NCBI RefSeq assembly: GCF_036350515.1
Contig: NZ_JAZDUE010000007.1
Location: 1-64,000 of the forward strand
DNA from: Gordonia prachuapensis
GTDB lineage: Bacteria > Actinomycetota > Actinomycetes > Mycobacteriales > Mycobacteriaceae
Direction: 5' to 3'
DNA: 64,000 nucleotides
Part shown: in pieces, positions 32,695 to 42,243 of the stretch
Position numbering within the stretch: position 1 is the stretch's first letter
Layout of the letters: each line of letters begins with the position of its first letter
Program-made: the position numbers and the translations under genes
The notes under the pieces: model-generated
The model's database searches: none
What the model was told of the DNA's origin: nothing
Seen by the model: the letters and a program-made list of their open reading frames with translations, nothing else

Positions 32695-34155
32695 ATGACA
32701 ACGACGTCCAAGCGTCACCAGCTGCTCATCGACGGCAAGTGGGTGGACGCACTCGACGGCGCGACGATCGCCACGGTGAACCCGTCGACCGGTGAGACCA
32801 TCGCGGATCTGGCGGCAGCGACGGACACCGATGTCGACCTCGCGGTCGACGCAGCGCGCCGCGCCTTCGACTCCGGCCCGTGGCGTCGGATGCCGGCCGA
32901 GGAGCGCGCCCGGATCATGCACCGTTTCGCCGACCTCATCGAGGCCAATGCCGACGAGATCGCGCTGATCGACACCACCGACTGTGGGAAGCCGTTCGCC
33001 TTCATCCGCGACGTCGATCTGCCCAACATGGCCGACCTGGTCCGCTACATGGCCGGGTGGGCAACCAAGTTGGAGGGGCGCACGATCCCGCTGTCGCGTC
33101 AGCAGCCCAACGACTTCCTGTCCTACACCCGGCGTCAGCCGGTGGGCGTTGTCGCGCAGGTCATCCCCTGGAACGGTGCGGCCCTGGCGGCGACGTGGAA
33201 GCTCGCACCGGCACTGGCGGCGGGTTGCACCGTGGTTCTCAAACCGGCCGAACTGGCCTCACTGGCCCCCATTCGGCTGGCCGAGCTCGCGATGGAGGCG
33301 GGCTTCCCTGATGGGGTCGTCAACGTGGTGACGGGCACGGGCGCCGATGCTGGCGCACCGCTGGTCGGGCACTCGCGGGTCGACAAGGTGGCCTTCACCG
33401 GTTCGGTGGAAACCGGAAAGCGCATCGTGTCCGCGGCGGCAACGAATCTGACCAAGATGACGCTGGAACTCGGCGGCAAATCCCCGGTGGTGATCTACGA
33501 CGACGCGGACCTCGACAAGGCGGTGGACGGCGCGCTGGGAGCAGTGCTCTATGCCCAGGGCGAGGCGTGCACGGCCGGTTCCCGGATGTATGTGCAGCGA
33601 AGCATCGTCGAAGAAGTCCAGGAACGCATCGTGGCCGCTGTTCCGAAGATCGCCATCGGCGACAGCTCGCAGCGTGATGTGCTCGTCGGCCCGATGATCT
33701 CCGACCAGCAGCGGTCAAAGGTGGTGTCGTTTGTCGACGGTGCGCTTGAGCAGGGCGCCGATGTGCTCGTGGGCGGAGCGACGGTCCGTGAACCCGGCTA
33801 CTTCCTCGAACCCACTGTGTTGCGCGGTGTCACCGACACGATGACGGTGGCGCGCGACGAGATCTTCGGTCCGGTCGTGTCGGTCATGCCCTTCGACGAC
33901 GAGGCCGAGGTCATCGCGCGCGCCAACAACACGACCTTCGGACTGGCCGCCGGTGTCTGGACGTCGAATGTCGGACGGGCACACCGCTATGCCGAGGCCG
34001 TCAACGCCGGTGCGGTGTGGATCAACTGTTACAACGTCTTCGACGCCGCGCTTCCGTTCGGCGGATTCAAGCACTCGGGATGGGGCAAGGAGATGGGTGG
34101 CGAAGCTCTCGACAGCTACCTGCAGAGCAAGGCGATCACGGTGTCGATGGCCTGA
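32695..34155 (+). CDS. NAD(P)-dependent aldehyde dehydrogenase
   Basis: A 486-residue ALDH. It has VAQVIPWNGAALAATWKLAP, KPAELASLAPIRLAELA, VAFTGSVETGKRI, catalytic Glu in LELGGKSPVVI and nucleophilic Cys in AQGEACTAGSRMYV, then EIFGPVVSVMPFDDEAEV. It oxidises an aldehyde, possibly the product of the SDR alcohol dehydrogenases in the same regulon, to a carboxylate for the CoA ligase at 52378. RBS GAGAAGGAG. It lies 62 bp after the acyl-CoA dehydrogenase and ends at a strong bidirectional terminator. Confidence 0.9.
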   Translation: MTTTSKRHQLLIDGKWVDALDGATIATVNPSTGETIADLAAATDTDVDLAVDAARRAFDSGPWRRMPAEERARIMHRFADLIEANADEIALIDTTDCGKPFAFIRDVDLPNMADLVRYMAGWATKLEGRTIPLSRQQPNDFLSYTRRQPVGVVAQVIPWNGAALAATWKLAPALAAGCTVVLKPAELASLAPIRLAELAMEAGFPDGVVNVVTGTGADAGAPLVGHSRVDKVAFTGSVETGKRIVSAAATNLTKMTLELGGKSPVVIYDDADLDKAVDGALGAVLYAQGEACTAGSRMYVQRSIVEEVQERIVAAVPKIAIGDSSQRDVLVGPMISDQQRSKVVSFVDGALEQGADVLVGGATVREPGYFLEPTVLRGVTDTMTVARDEIFGPVVSVMPFDDEAEVIARANNTTFGLAAGVWTSNVGRAHRYAEAVNAGAVWINCYNVFDAALPFGGFKHSGWGKEMGGEALDSYLQSKAITVSMA

Positions 34156-34167
34156 CCCCTCGTTGCG

Positions 34168-34213
34168 CCGGTGCGGGTGGAGCTCCCAGGAAGGAGTGCT
34201 CCACCCGCGCCGG
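34168..34213. terminator. Hairpin terminator between convergent ALDH and ABC ATPase genes
   Basis: CCGGTGCGGGTGGAGC (34168-34183) pairs with GCTCCACCCGCGCCGG (34198-34213) with one mismatch, a 16-bp stem and 14-base loop in the 60-bp gap between convergent genes. A short T run follows on the plus strand. It probably stops both transcripts. Confidence 0.85.
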
Positions 34214-34215
34214 TT

Positions 34216-35328
34216 TCAGGCGATCGGATGTCCTCCGCGTGGCACCAGGGGGTGTCGGCCCAGCCGCGCTCCCGTGGTCTCAGAGAACCAGTGCAGCTGC
34301 TCGGGGTCAGGAGCGAGGTGGATGACATCCCCCTTGGACGGAGTCGGCTGTCCGGTGAGCCGGACGGTGAGCGGGTGCCGGTGCGTGTCCCGCCCGAGCG
34401 CACCGTAGACGTACTCGTCCGCGCCCAGTTCCTCGACCACCTCGACCGCTACCGGCGTGCCTCCCGAACCGACCCGCCACGCCTCCGGTCGGATGCCGAT
34501 CGTGACCTGTGGTTGGGTGAGCTGGTCGGTGACCGCCCGCGGAACGGGCACCTCGATGTCGCCGAGGTGTGCGGTGCCGCCACTCACCTCGACAGTGAGC
34601 AGGTTCATCGCCGGTGAGCCGATGAATCCGGCGACAAAGACATTGGCGGGGGTCTCATAGAGCACCTTGGGGCTCGCGCACTGTTGCAGGACGCCGGCTT
34701 TCAGGATGGCGACCCGGTCTCCCATCGTCATTGCCTCGACCTGATCGTGTGTGACATAGACGGTGGTGGTGCCGAGCCGTCGTTGCAACTGAGCGATCTG
34801 CGTACGGGTCTGCACGCGGAGCTTGGCGTCGAGGTTGGACAGCGGCTCGTCCATCAGGAACACCTGCGGCTCACGGACGATGGCACGGCCCATCGCGACG
34901 CGCTGGCGTTGCCCACCCGAGAGTGCTTTGGGCTTGCGGTCGAGATACTCGGTCAGGTCGAGGATCTTCGCGGCCTCCGCGACGCGCTCCTGGATGTCGC
35001 GTTTGTGGTGTCCGGACATCTTGAGCGCGAAGCCCATGTTCTGGGCGACTGTCATGTGGGGGTAGAGGGCGTAGTTCTGAAAGACCATCGCGACGTCGCG
35101 TTCCTTGGGCGGGATGGTCGTCACGTCACGGTCCCCGATGCGGATGGCGCCGTAGTCGACGTCTTCGAGACCGGCGAGCATGCGGAGAGATGTGGATTTG
35201 CCGCAGCCGGAGGGGCCGACGAGGACGAGGAACTCACCGTCTTCGACTTCCAGCTCGAGGTTGTCGACGGCCGCTTTATCGGTACCGGGGAAGAGTTTGG
35301 TCGCTTTGTCGAAGGTCACGGGGGCCAT
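34216..35328 (-). CDS. Sugar ABC transporter ATP-binding protein (MsmX/MsiK/UgpC type)
   Basis: A 370-residue ATPase of the carbohydrate CUT1 class. It has Walker A GPSGCGKST, Q-loop MVFQNYALYPHMT, signature ALSGGQRQRVAMGRAIV, Walker B VFLMDEPLSNLDAKLR and a C-terminal regulatory TOBE-like region (about 240-370). It should energise uptake through the permeases at 38912 and 39833. It is last in the leftward deoR-galT-galK run, 39 bp after galK, while the permeases and binding protein lie in the divergent operon. Confidence 0.92.
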   Translation of the reverse strand: MAPVTFDKATKLFPGTDKAAVDNLELEVEDGEFLVLVGPSGCGKSTSLRMLAGLEDVDYGAIRIGDRDVTTIPPKERDVAMVFQNYALYPHMTVAQNMGFALKMSGHHKRDIQERVAEAAKILDLTEYLDRKPKALSGGQRQRVAMGRAIVREPQVFLMDEPLSNLDAKLRVQTRTQIAQLQRRLGTTTVYVTHDQVEAMTMGDRVAILKAGVLQQCASPKVLYETPANVFVAGFIGSPAMNLLTVEVSGGTAHLGDIEVPVPRAVTDQLTQPQVTIGIRPEAWRVGSGGTPVAVEVVEELGADEYVYGALGRDTHRHPLTVRLTGQPTPSKGDVIHLAPDPEQLHWFSETTGARLGRHPLVPRGGHPIA

Positions 35329-35367
35329 GTCGGAGTGCTCCTGAGGGTGGGGATGGCGGGCAGGTCG

Positions 35368-36585
35368 TCAGTACAAACGGTGCGCGGCTTGAGAGGGTGC
35401 GCCGGCGAGGAATTGCGGAGCCGGCAGGCCTTGAGCGCGGGCCGAACGGGTGATCGCCTGGGACACGGCATCACTCGTGCCCGCCGGGATGAGCGCGATG
35501 GCGGAGCCACCGAAGCCGCCGCCGGTCATTCGTGCACCCAAGGCTCCGGCGTCGAGTGCCCCGGCGACCGCGTTGTCGAGTTCGGGGCAACTGACCTCGT
35601 AGTCGGTGCGCAGTGATTCACCCGATCGGATCAGCTCCTCGCCGATGTCGGCGACGGCGCCGGCGCGAAGTTTGGTGACGACGGCATCCACGCGACGAAT
35701 CTCGGTGAGGACGTGTCGCATTCGCGGCACCGCCGCGGGTTGGTTGGCGCCGAGCGCGTGGAGTATCGCCTCCACGTCGGGTTCGTCGCGGAGCAATCGC
35801 GGGCCGATCCGCCTGCTGATTCGCTCCACGCTGGCGCGTCGCCGACCGTACTCACCGTCGGCGAGTCGGTGTGGGGCGTTGGTGTTGATGACCAGGAGTT
35901 CGAGCCCGGCCGCGGTGAAGTCGAGCGGGATCTGCTCGGCCGTGAAGTCTGTGCAGTCGAGATGCAGTGCGTGGCCGGTGCGGGCGCGCAGCGCAGCGGA
36001 CTGGTCCATGCCGCCGGTTTGTGCGCCGACGACGATGTTTTCCGCGGCGACGCAGTCGCGGGCGAGGCGGCTGCGGCCGTGGTCGTCTGTGGGCGCGCCG
36101 AGTAGTTCGGCAACGGCCAGCGCAAGAGCGCATTCCAGTGCGGCGGAACTCGACAGCCCGGAGCCGCGCGGCACGCTGGAGTGCACGGCGATGTCCATGC
36201 CCGGTACGTGCGCGAGGGTCTCGTGATACGCGATCGCCCAAAGGACCCCGGCCGGGTATGCGGCCCATCCGCGGGGATCGCCGGGACCGACCTCGCCGAC
36301 CTTGCCGGTCCAGGCGCGGGTGGTGGCCGAGGAGATGCAGCGAACCACGTCGTCGTCGCGCAATCGCACGGCGACCACGGTGCCGTGGGGCAACGCAAAC
36401 GGCAGCACTCTCCCGCCCACGTAGTCGATGTGCTCGCCGATCAGGTTCACCCGACCGGGGGCGAACCACACGCCGTCCGGGTCCTTGCCGAAACGGTCGG
36501 CAAAGAGCAGGGTGACCTCATCGGCGAGTTGCTGCTCGGCGATCGGCTCCAGCCAATCGGCGATGACCTCGGATCCCGCGGTCAT
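35368..36585 (-). CDS. galK: Galactokinase
   Basis: A 405-residue GHMP kinase that phosphorylates galactose at C1 with ATP (Leloir pathway). It has the galactokinase signature GRVNLIGEHIDYVGGRVLPF near the N-terminus, the ATP loop SVPRGSGLSSSAALECALAL and the C-terminal ARMTGGGFGGSAIALI. The ATG at 36585 overlaps the galT stop by 4 bp (ATGA), which fixes the start. It supplies galactose-1-phosphate to GalT. Confidence 0.95.
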   Translation of the reverse strand: MTAGSEVIADWLEPIAEQQLADEVTLLFADRFGKDPDGVWFAPGRVNLIGEHIDYVGGRVLPFALPHGTVVAVRLRDDDVVRCISSATTRAWTGKVGEVGPGDPRGWAAYPAGVLWAIAYHETLAHVPGMDIAVHSSVPRGSGLSSSAALECALALAVAELLGAPTDDHGRSRLARDCVAAENIVVGAQTGGMDQSAALRARTGHALHLDCTDFTAEQIPLDFTAAGLELLVINTNAPHRLADGEYGRRRASVERISRRIGPRLLRDEPDVEAILHALGANQPAAVPRMRHVLTEIRRVDAVVTKLRAGAVADIGEELIRSGESLRTDYEVSCPELDNAVAGALDAGALGARMTGGGFGGSAIALIPAGTSDAVSQAITRSARAQGLPAPQFLAGAPSQAAHRLY

Positions 36586-37736
36586 GGTGCCACCGCATTC
36601 AGTCGATCGGCGATCTCCTCGGGAGTCGTGTCGTTGACCCAGGCGCCCATCGCCGACTCGGAACCGGCCAGGAACTTCATTCGGCCCGGCGAGCGCATCA
36701 GCGAGAACAGCTGTAGGTGCAGCCGTCCGTGGTGGCGGTCCTGCCCGACCGGGGCTTGGTGCCATGCTGCGATGTAGGGGGTTTCGTCGACGCCCTCGAA
36801 GAAGCGGTCGACGCGACCGAGCAGGTCGAGATACACCGCCGCGAGTTCGGCCCGTTCGGCATCGGTGAGCGCGGGGAAGTCGGGAACGTGACGGTTCGGA
36901 ACGAGTTGCACCTCCAGCGGCCAGCGCGCCGCGGCGGGGACGAATGCGGTCCAATGCTCACCGGTTGCCACGATGCGCCGTCCGGAGCGGCGCTCTGCGG
37001 CGAGATTGTCGGCGAGCAGGTTGCCGCCGGTGGCGGCGTGGTGGGCGCGTGCCTGACGGATCAAGGACTGGGTGCGTGGTGGGAGATAGGGATAGGCGTA
37101 GATCTGCCCATGAGGATGCGTCAGCGTGACACCGATCTCCTTGCCGCGGTTCTCGAAGCAGAACACCTGCTCGATGCCGGCCATGCGGGACAGTTCGGCG
37201 GTGCGGTCGGCCCAGGCCTCGATCACGGTGCGCACACGGGGCAGATCGAGCGTAGCGAAGCTGGCGTCGGGGTCGCTGGTGAAGCACACGACCTCGCAGC
37301 GACCGGTGCCGGGCGTCAACGGCCACAGAGGCTCACCGTCCACGCTCGTCGCCGGTGGGTATCGTTCGGCCAGCCGCGACAGTGACGGGAACCGGTTCTC
37401 GAAGACCACGACGTCGTAGTCGTCGGCCGGGATCTCTGTGGCGGGCCGGCCCGGTTGAGTGGGCGCGAGCGGAGACAGATCGGGCGGCGGGAGGAACGTG
37501 CGCTCCATCCGGGCGGCGGCGATGGTCACCCACTCCCCGCTGAGTACGTCATAGCGCAGTTGCGATTCCGACGACGCCGGGGCGAGCGGGCGGGTGTCGA
37601 CGAGCGCGCGGGTGCGTTCGCCGGAGACGTACGGCGGGGAGTCGTCGTAGTAGATCAACTCACGGCCGTCGGCCAGCGTGGTCGCTGTCTTCCGCACTCG
37701 TGCGGCGACGGATACGGACGAGTCATGCACGGTCAT
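36582..37736 (-). CDS. galT: Galactose-1-phosphate uridylyltransferase
   Basis: A 384-residue HIT-superfamily transferase that exchanges UMP between UDP-glucose and galactose-1-phosphate. The active-site triad is in VTLTHPHGQIYAYP (HPH, with Gln after). VFENRFPSLS and YIAAWHQAPV are further family blocks, as is ELIYYDD near the N-terminus. The ATG at 37736 overlaps the end of the DeoR regulator gene by 14 bp; its stop overlaps galK by 4 bp. This is a translationally coupled regulator-galT-galK run. Confidence 0.95.
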   Translation of the reverse strand: MTVHDSSVSVAARVRKTATTLADGRELIYYDDSPPYVSGERTRALVDTRPLAPASSESQLRYDVLSGEWVTIAAARMERTFLPPPDLSPLAPTQPGRPATEIPADDYDVVVFENRFPSLSRLAERYPPATSVDGEPLWPLTPGTGRCEVVCFTSDPDASFATLDLPRVRTVIEAWADRTAELSRMAGIEQVFCFENRGKEIGVTLTHPHGQIYAYPYLPPRTQSLIRQARAHHAATGGNLLADNLAAERRSGRRIVATGEHWTAFVPAAARWPLEVQLVPNRHVPDFPALTDAERAELAAVYLDLLGRVDRFFEGVDETPYIAAWHQAPVGQDRHHGRLHLQLFSLMRSPGRMKFLAGSESAMGAWVNDTTPEEIADRLNAVAP

Positions 37737-38574
37737 CGGTGCCTTCCTTGACGGCGGAGGACGCGACGGAGTGTTCGAGTCCGTCGGGGGCGGACCCGGC
37801 CGCGTCCGGCGCAACGATCAGGTCGTGCACGTTGTCGGCGAGGATCTCGCGGGCGCTGTCGTCGAGACCGGAGTCGGTCACGAGGACGTCCACGTCCGAC
37901 AGTCGGAGCGTGCTGGCCAGCGCGGTGACGCCCCACTTGGTGTGATCGGCGAGCACGACCACCCGGCGTGACGCGGCGACCATCGCCTGATTCGCCTGAG
38001 CCTCCAGTAGATTCGGACATGTCAGTCCGGCGTTGACGTGCACGCCGTGGGTACCCAGGAACAGAACGTCGAGGTGAAGCCGCTCTAGGGTGACCACGGT
38101 CAGCGGGCCGACCAGGGCCATGGAGGGGGTCCGCTGCCCCCCGGTGAGGAGGATCGTCTGGTCGTCACGGCCGCGATCGTTGAAGATGTCGGCGACCGGC
38201 AGCGAGTTGGTGACGACGGTCAGCCCAGGTACATCGAGCAGTTCGCTCGCGAACGTGTGGGTCGTGGTGCCACCGGAGATGCCGATGCAGGTGTCGGGCC
38301 GCACGAGCGTGGCGGCAGTCTTGGCGATCGCGCGCTTGGCGTCCAGGGCCCGGGTCGACTTGGCGTAGAAACCGGGCTCGTCCTTGCTCGTCGCGCGCGG
38401 CAGCGTGACTCCGCCGTGCACTCTCTCGACGAGGCCGCGATCCTCGAGGTCCTTGAGATCGCGCCGAATCGTCATGTCCGACACGCCCAGTGCCGCGCAG
38501 AGTCCGGCGACCTTCACCGCGCCGTGCGCGGCGACCTGCGCGAGGATCTCGTCCTGTCGTTGCCGAGCCAACAT
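37723..38574 (-). CDS. DeoR-family transcriptional regulator of the galactoside cluster
   Basis: A 283-residue DeoR/GlpR-type repressor. It has the winged helix RQRQDEILAQVAAHGAVKVA and LGVSDMTIRRDLKDLEDRGL with VERVHGG, then a sugar-phosphate sensing domain (CIGISGGTTTHTFASELL, VLADHTKWG). DeoR members usually respond to a phosphorylated sugar, here perhaps galactose-1-phosphate (inference). The ATG at 38574 follows AAGGAGAG; the open frame extends upstream without a good start. It is divergent from the importer operon over 337 bp. Confidence 0.9.
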   Translation of the reverse strand: MLARQRQDEILAQVAAHGAVKVAGLCAALGVSDMTIRRDLKDLEDRGLVERVHGGVTLPRATSKDEPGFYAKSTRALDAKRAIAKTAATLVRPDTCIGISGGTTTHTFASELLDVPGLTVVTNSLPVADIFNDRGRDDQTILLTGGQRTPSMALVGPLTVVTLERLHLDVLFLGTHGVHVNAGLTCPNLLEAQANQAMVAASRRVVVLADHTKWGVTALASTLRLSDVDVLVTDSGLDDSAREILADNVHDLIVAPDAAGSAPDGLEHSVASSAVKEGTDDRA

Positions 38575-38911
38575 CACCGGTGCTCTCCTTCGTTGTTGCT
38601 GCCACGCCGCCACGCTTGTGGCCGCCATCACAGTGTTGCACACCCTCGAACAGAAGCAAACCAAAATAAACAGAATCAGCCGTCTGCACTGCCGTTCACG
38701 GCTTGACAGGCGAGCGATCGGTGTGGTCCTGTTATCTGCATCACATGCTCTTACCTGGCTTGATTCAGATATGGCGGAAAATGTTCGATATTGGGGATTC
38801 AATCGTCTCTCTTCGGATTGCGGTGTCCACTGCCCCCCTCGCAGTTCATGGCGCCGTCACCGGCGACCCGGCAAGTCCGAACCCCGTCAGCCGTTGAAGG
38901 AGACCGACATC
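38575..38911. promoter_or_regulatory. Divergent control region with candidate DeoR operator
   Basis: This 337-bp gap separates the leftward regulator-galT-galK operon from the rightward importer operon. AACAGAA occurs twice (38649-38655 and 38669-38675), exactly 20 bp apart, around an A-rich stretch CAAACCAAAATAAACAGA. Two identical sites on the same DNA face suit a DeoR-type repressor. AT-rich segments near 38730-38800 may hold the rightward promoter. No gene is seen. Confidence 0.5.
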
Positions 38912-39823
38912 ATGACCGAATCTGCGGCAACTCGCCGTCCGGCACGGAATCGTCCCAGGCGGGATGACACCCGGCTGGCCGTGCTGTTCATCGCGCCGGC
39001 CGCGACGGGCTTCGGTGTGTTCATCTTCTGGCCGCTTATCCGGGGAATCCAGTTCAGTTTCACCGACTACAACCTGCTGACCCCGGCGAAATTCGTCGGG
39101 TTCGACAACTACGTGCGCATGGTGCACGACCCCGTGTTCTGGAACGCGGTGCGGGTCACCCTCTACTACGTCGTCCTCAACATCGGCATCCAGACCGTGG
39201 TCGCACTGGTCATCGCCGTGCTCATGCAGCGGCTTACCCAGTCCTCGCTGGTGCGGGGCCTGGTGTTGACGCCGTATCTCATGGCGAATGTGATTGCAGC
39301 CCTGTTGTTCTTGTGGATACTCGACTACAAGTTGGGGATCGGGAACCAAGTTCTCGAATGGTTGGGATTGGACCGAATCGCGTTCTGGGGCGACGAGAAC
39401 TGGGTCATCCCGACCGCCGCGTTGGTCAACGTCTGGCGTCATGTCGGCTACACCGCGCTGCTCATCTTCGCCGGACTGCAGACGATTCCGCCGACTGTGT
39501 ACGAGGCCGCGAAACTGGACGGCGCGAGCGAGACGTCGATGTTTTTTCGGATCACGGTGCCGCTGCTGCGTCCGATCCTGGCGCTGGTCCTGATCGTCAC
39601 GATGGTCGGCTCGTTCCAGATCTTCGACACCATCGCGGTGACCACCGCCGGCGGACCGGGCGACTCGTCGCGAGTGCTGCAGATGTACATCTACGACCTC
39701 GCGTTCGGGCGTTTCCAGTTCGGCTACGCGTTCGCGATGTCGGTGGCGCTGTTGCTGATCCTGGCCACCGTCACCTTCCTGCAATACCGGCTCATCCGCG
39801 CCGATGCGACGGATCTGGACTAG
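38912..39823 (+). CDS. Sugar ABC transporter permease (MalF/UgpA type)
   Basis: A 303-residue permease with about six membrane segments (LAVLFIAPAATGFGVFIFWP, VIAALLFLWILDYKLG and others). The cytoplasmic EAA loop, EAAKLDGASETSMFFRITVP, docks the ATPase. PLIRGIQFSFTDYN is typical of CUT1 first permeases. The ATG at 38912 follows GAAGGAG. It is the first gene of the importer operon and pairs with the permease 9 bp downstream. Confidence 0.92.
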   Translation: MTESAATRRPARNRPRRDDTRLAVLFIAPAATGFGVFIFWPLIRGIQFSFTDYNLLTPAKFVGFDNYVRMVHDPVFWNAVRVTLYYVVLNIGIQTVVALVIAVLMQRLTQSSLVRGLVLTPYLMANVIAALLFLWILDYKLGIGNQVLEWLGLDRIAFWGDENWVIPTAALVNVWRHVGYTALLIFAGLQTIPPTVYEAAKLDGASETSMFFRITVPLLRPILALVLIVTMVGSFQIFDTIAVTTAGGPGDSSRVLQMYIYDLAFGRFQFGYAFAMSVALLLILATVTFLQYRLIRADATDLD

Positions 39824-39832
39824 GAGCAAGCC

Positions 39833-40777
39833 ATGACTCTCGCCAGCCAAGAAGTGGTGATCGTCGAACCCGACGAGCGTCCCGCAGCCGCGAAGCGGGT
39901 GCGACGGTGGACCCTGGGGCGAATTCTTGCCTGGGCGGTCATGATCGCCATCATCTTCGTCAGCCTCTTCCCCTTCTACTGGGCGCTGCGCACCGCGCTG
40001 TCGAGCAACGCCGCGTTGTCTGCGGGCTCGCAGAGTCTTCTCCCGGCCGACCCGACGCTCAGTGGGTTCGCGCGGGTGTTCGGGCTGCAGACCGGACAGG
40101 AGGCGATTGACGCGGGCGGTGCCGGGCAGCCGATGAACTTTTGGCGTTACCTGCTCAATTCGGTTGTGGTCGCGACACTGATCACCTTGGGGCAGGTGTT
40201 CTTCTCCGCCATGGCCGCCTACGCGTTCGCGCGGCTGCGGTGGCGGCACCGTGACAAGGTGTTCGCGGTGTTCTTGGCCGGGCTGATGGTTCCGGCGATC
40301 TTCACGCTGCTGCCGAACTTCGTGCTGATCAAGCAACTCGGCCTTGTGGACACGCTGCTGGGCATCGCGTTGCCGAGCATGCTGATGACCCCGTTCGCCG
40401 TGTTCTTCCTGCGACAATTTTTTCTCACCATTCCCCGTGAGATCGAGGAAGCGGCGTTGATGGACGGTGCGTCCAAGGTCAGGATCTTCTTCTCCCTGGT
40501 GATGCCGATGTCGGCCGCGCCGATCGCGACACTGGCCATCCTCACCTACATCGGAGCCTGGAACGACTACTTCTGGCCCCTGATGGTGTCCTACACCGAC
40601 TCCTCGCGGGTACTGACAGTTGCGCTCGGGGTGTTCAAGTCGCAGACCCCGCAAACCGGGCCGGACTGGTCGGGACTGATGGCAGCCACTCTGGTCGCGG
40701 CGCTACCGATGCTGCTGCTGTTCCTCGCATTCGCCAGACGGATCGTGAACTCCATCGGGTTCAGCGGTCTCAAGTGA
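39833..40777 (+). CDS. Sugar ABC transporter permease (MalG/UgpE type)
   Basis: A 314-residue permease with about six membrane spans and the EAA motif EEAALMDGASKVRIFFSLVM. YIGAWNDYFWPLMVS is the usual block of CUT1 second permeases. RBS TAGGAGCAAGCC. It lies between the first permease and the binding lipoprotein with gaps of about 9 bp, so the three subunits are co-expressed. ATP is expected to be provided by the MsmX-type ATPase at 34216. Confidence 0.92.
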   Translation: MTLASQEVVIVEPDERPAAAKRVRRWTLGRILAWAVMIAIIFVSLFPFYWALRTALSSNAALSAGSQSLLPADPTLSGFARVFGLQTGQEAIDAGGAGQPMNFWRYLLNSVVVATLITLGQVFFSAMAAYAFARLRWRHRDKVFAVFLAGLMVPAIFTLLPNFVLIKQLGLVDTLLGIALPSMLMTPFAVFFLRQFFLTIPREIEEAALMDGASKVRIFFSLVMPMSAAPIATLAILTYIGAWNDYFWPLMVSYTDSSRVLTVALGVFKSQTPQTGPDWSGLMAATLVAALPMLLLFLAFARRIVNSIGFSGLK

Positions 40778-40786
40778 GGTGCTGAC

Positions 40787-42190
40787 ATGAGAGCGATCAC
40801 GATGACACGAATCGGCAGACTCGCCGGCGCACTGGCCTCCGCGTCGGTCGTGGCACTGAGTACCGCGTGCGGTATCGGCGGGGGCGACGGTGATCCCAAC
40901 ACGATCGACTACTGGCTGTGGGATTCCGCGCAGCAGCCGGCCTACCAGAAGTGCGCGGAGGAATTCGAGACGCGCAATCCCGGCCTGACGATCGAGTTCA
41001 CCCAATACGGATGGGCCGACTACTGGTCCAAGCTCACCGCGGGCTTCATCGCCGACACCGGACCCGACGTGTTCACCGACCACCTGTCCAAGTACGCACA
41101 GTTCGTCGAACTGGATGTGCTCTACCCGCTCGACGAACTCGCCGCGACCGAGGACATTCAAGACAGCGACTACATGGCCGGGCTCGCCGAACTGTGGAAG
41201 GGGCAGGACGGGCACCGCTACGGCGCACCCAAGGACTGGGACACCGTCGGCTACTTCTACAACCGCACCATGACGCGGCAAGCCGGGATCACCGACGAAC
41301 AGCTGCGCACGATGACGTGGAACCCGCAGGACGGCGGCACATTCGAGAAGATCATCGCGCACCTGTCCGTGGACGCCAACGGGATTCGTGGTGACGAGCC
41401 GGGTTTCGACCCGAACAACGTGAAGACTTATGGACTGGCCGGTAGCGATTCGGGCTTCGGCGGATTCGGGCAGACGCAATGGTCGCCCTACACCGGCTCC
41501 ATCGGGTGGCAATACACCAACCAGAACCCGTGGGGCGATCAGTTCAACTTCGATGATCCCCGCTTCCAGAGGACCGTGGACTGGTACTTTGGTCTCGCTG
41601 AGAAGGGCTACATGGCACCGTATTCGGTGGCCGGAAACCCGAGTGCCGCCTTCGGCGGAGACAAGCAACTCAGTTCGGGTACCGCGGCGATGGCGCTCAA
41701 CGGTGACTGGATGATCTCGACTTACACCACGCTGACCGATGCCGACGGCAACGCCATGGATGTCGCGGTCGCGCCGACCCCGATCGGGCCGACCGGACAG
41801 CGTGCGTCGATGTTCAACGGTCTGGCCGATTCGGTGTCGAAGCAGGCCGAGAATCCCGAGGCCGCGGCGAAGTGGGTGGCCTTCCTCGCCGGTGACGAAT
41901 GCCAGCGGATCGTTGGTGAGAGCGCGGTGGTGTTCCCCGCGCGGCCGGCGGGCACCGCCGCCGCGCTCGCGGCACACGCCGCGGCCGGATTCGACGTCTC
42001 CGCGTTCACCGACCACACCAAGGACGGCACCACCTTCCTTTTCCCGGTGACCTACAACGCTGCCGACATCACGGCCTACCTGCGGCCGGCCCTGGATTCC
42101 ATCTACCTCGGCGAGCACGACGCCTCCGTTCTGACCGCGACCAACGGCCAGATCAACTCGCTGCTCGAACTCACCACGAGCAGCAAGTAG
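40787..42190 (+). CDS. Extracellular sugar-binding lipoprotein (solute-binding family 1)
   Basis: A 467-residue solute-binding protein. A signal peptide ends in a lipobox (VVALSTAC), so the mature protein would be a lipid-anchored protein outside the membrane. After it come YWLWDSAQQPAYQKCAEEFE, FTQYGWADYWSKLTAGFIAD, GPDVFTDHLSKYAQFVELD and AAMALNGDWMISTYT, all usual for family-1 carbohydrate-binding proteins. With GH36 and the Leloir genes next to it, the ligand is probably an alpha-galactoside such as melibiose or raffinose (inference). Confidence 0.9.
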   Translation: MRAITMTRIGRLAGALASASVVALSTACGIGGGDGDPNTIDYWLWDSAQQPAYQKCAEEFETRNPGLTIEFTQYGWADYWSKLTAGFIADTGPDVFTDHLSKYAQFVELDVLYPLDELAATEDIQDSDYMAGLAELWKGQDGHRYGAPKDWDTVGYFYNRTMTRQAGITDEQLRTMTWNPQDGGTFEKIIAHLSVDANGIRGDEPGFDPNNVKTYGLAGSDSGFGGFGQTQWSPYTGSIGWQYTNQNPWGDQFNFDDPRFQRTVDWYFGLAEKGYMAPYSVAGNPSAAFGGDKQLSSGTAAMALNGDWMISTYTTLTDADGNAMDVAVAPTPIGPTGQRASMFNGLADSVSKQAENPEAAAKWVAFLAGDECQRIVGESAVVFPARPAGTAAALAAHAAAGFDVSAFTDHTKDGTTFLFPVTYNAADITAYLRPALDSIYLGEHDASVLTATNGQINSLLELTTSSK

Positions 42191-42243
42191 TGGATCGTCA
42201 GACGACATTCGCGCGATTCCCGAACGATCAGAAAGTGGACAGA

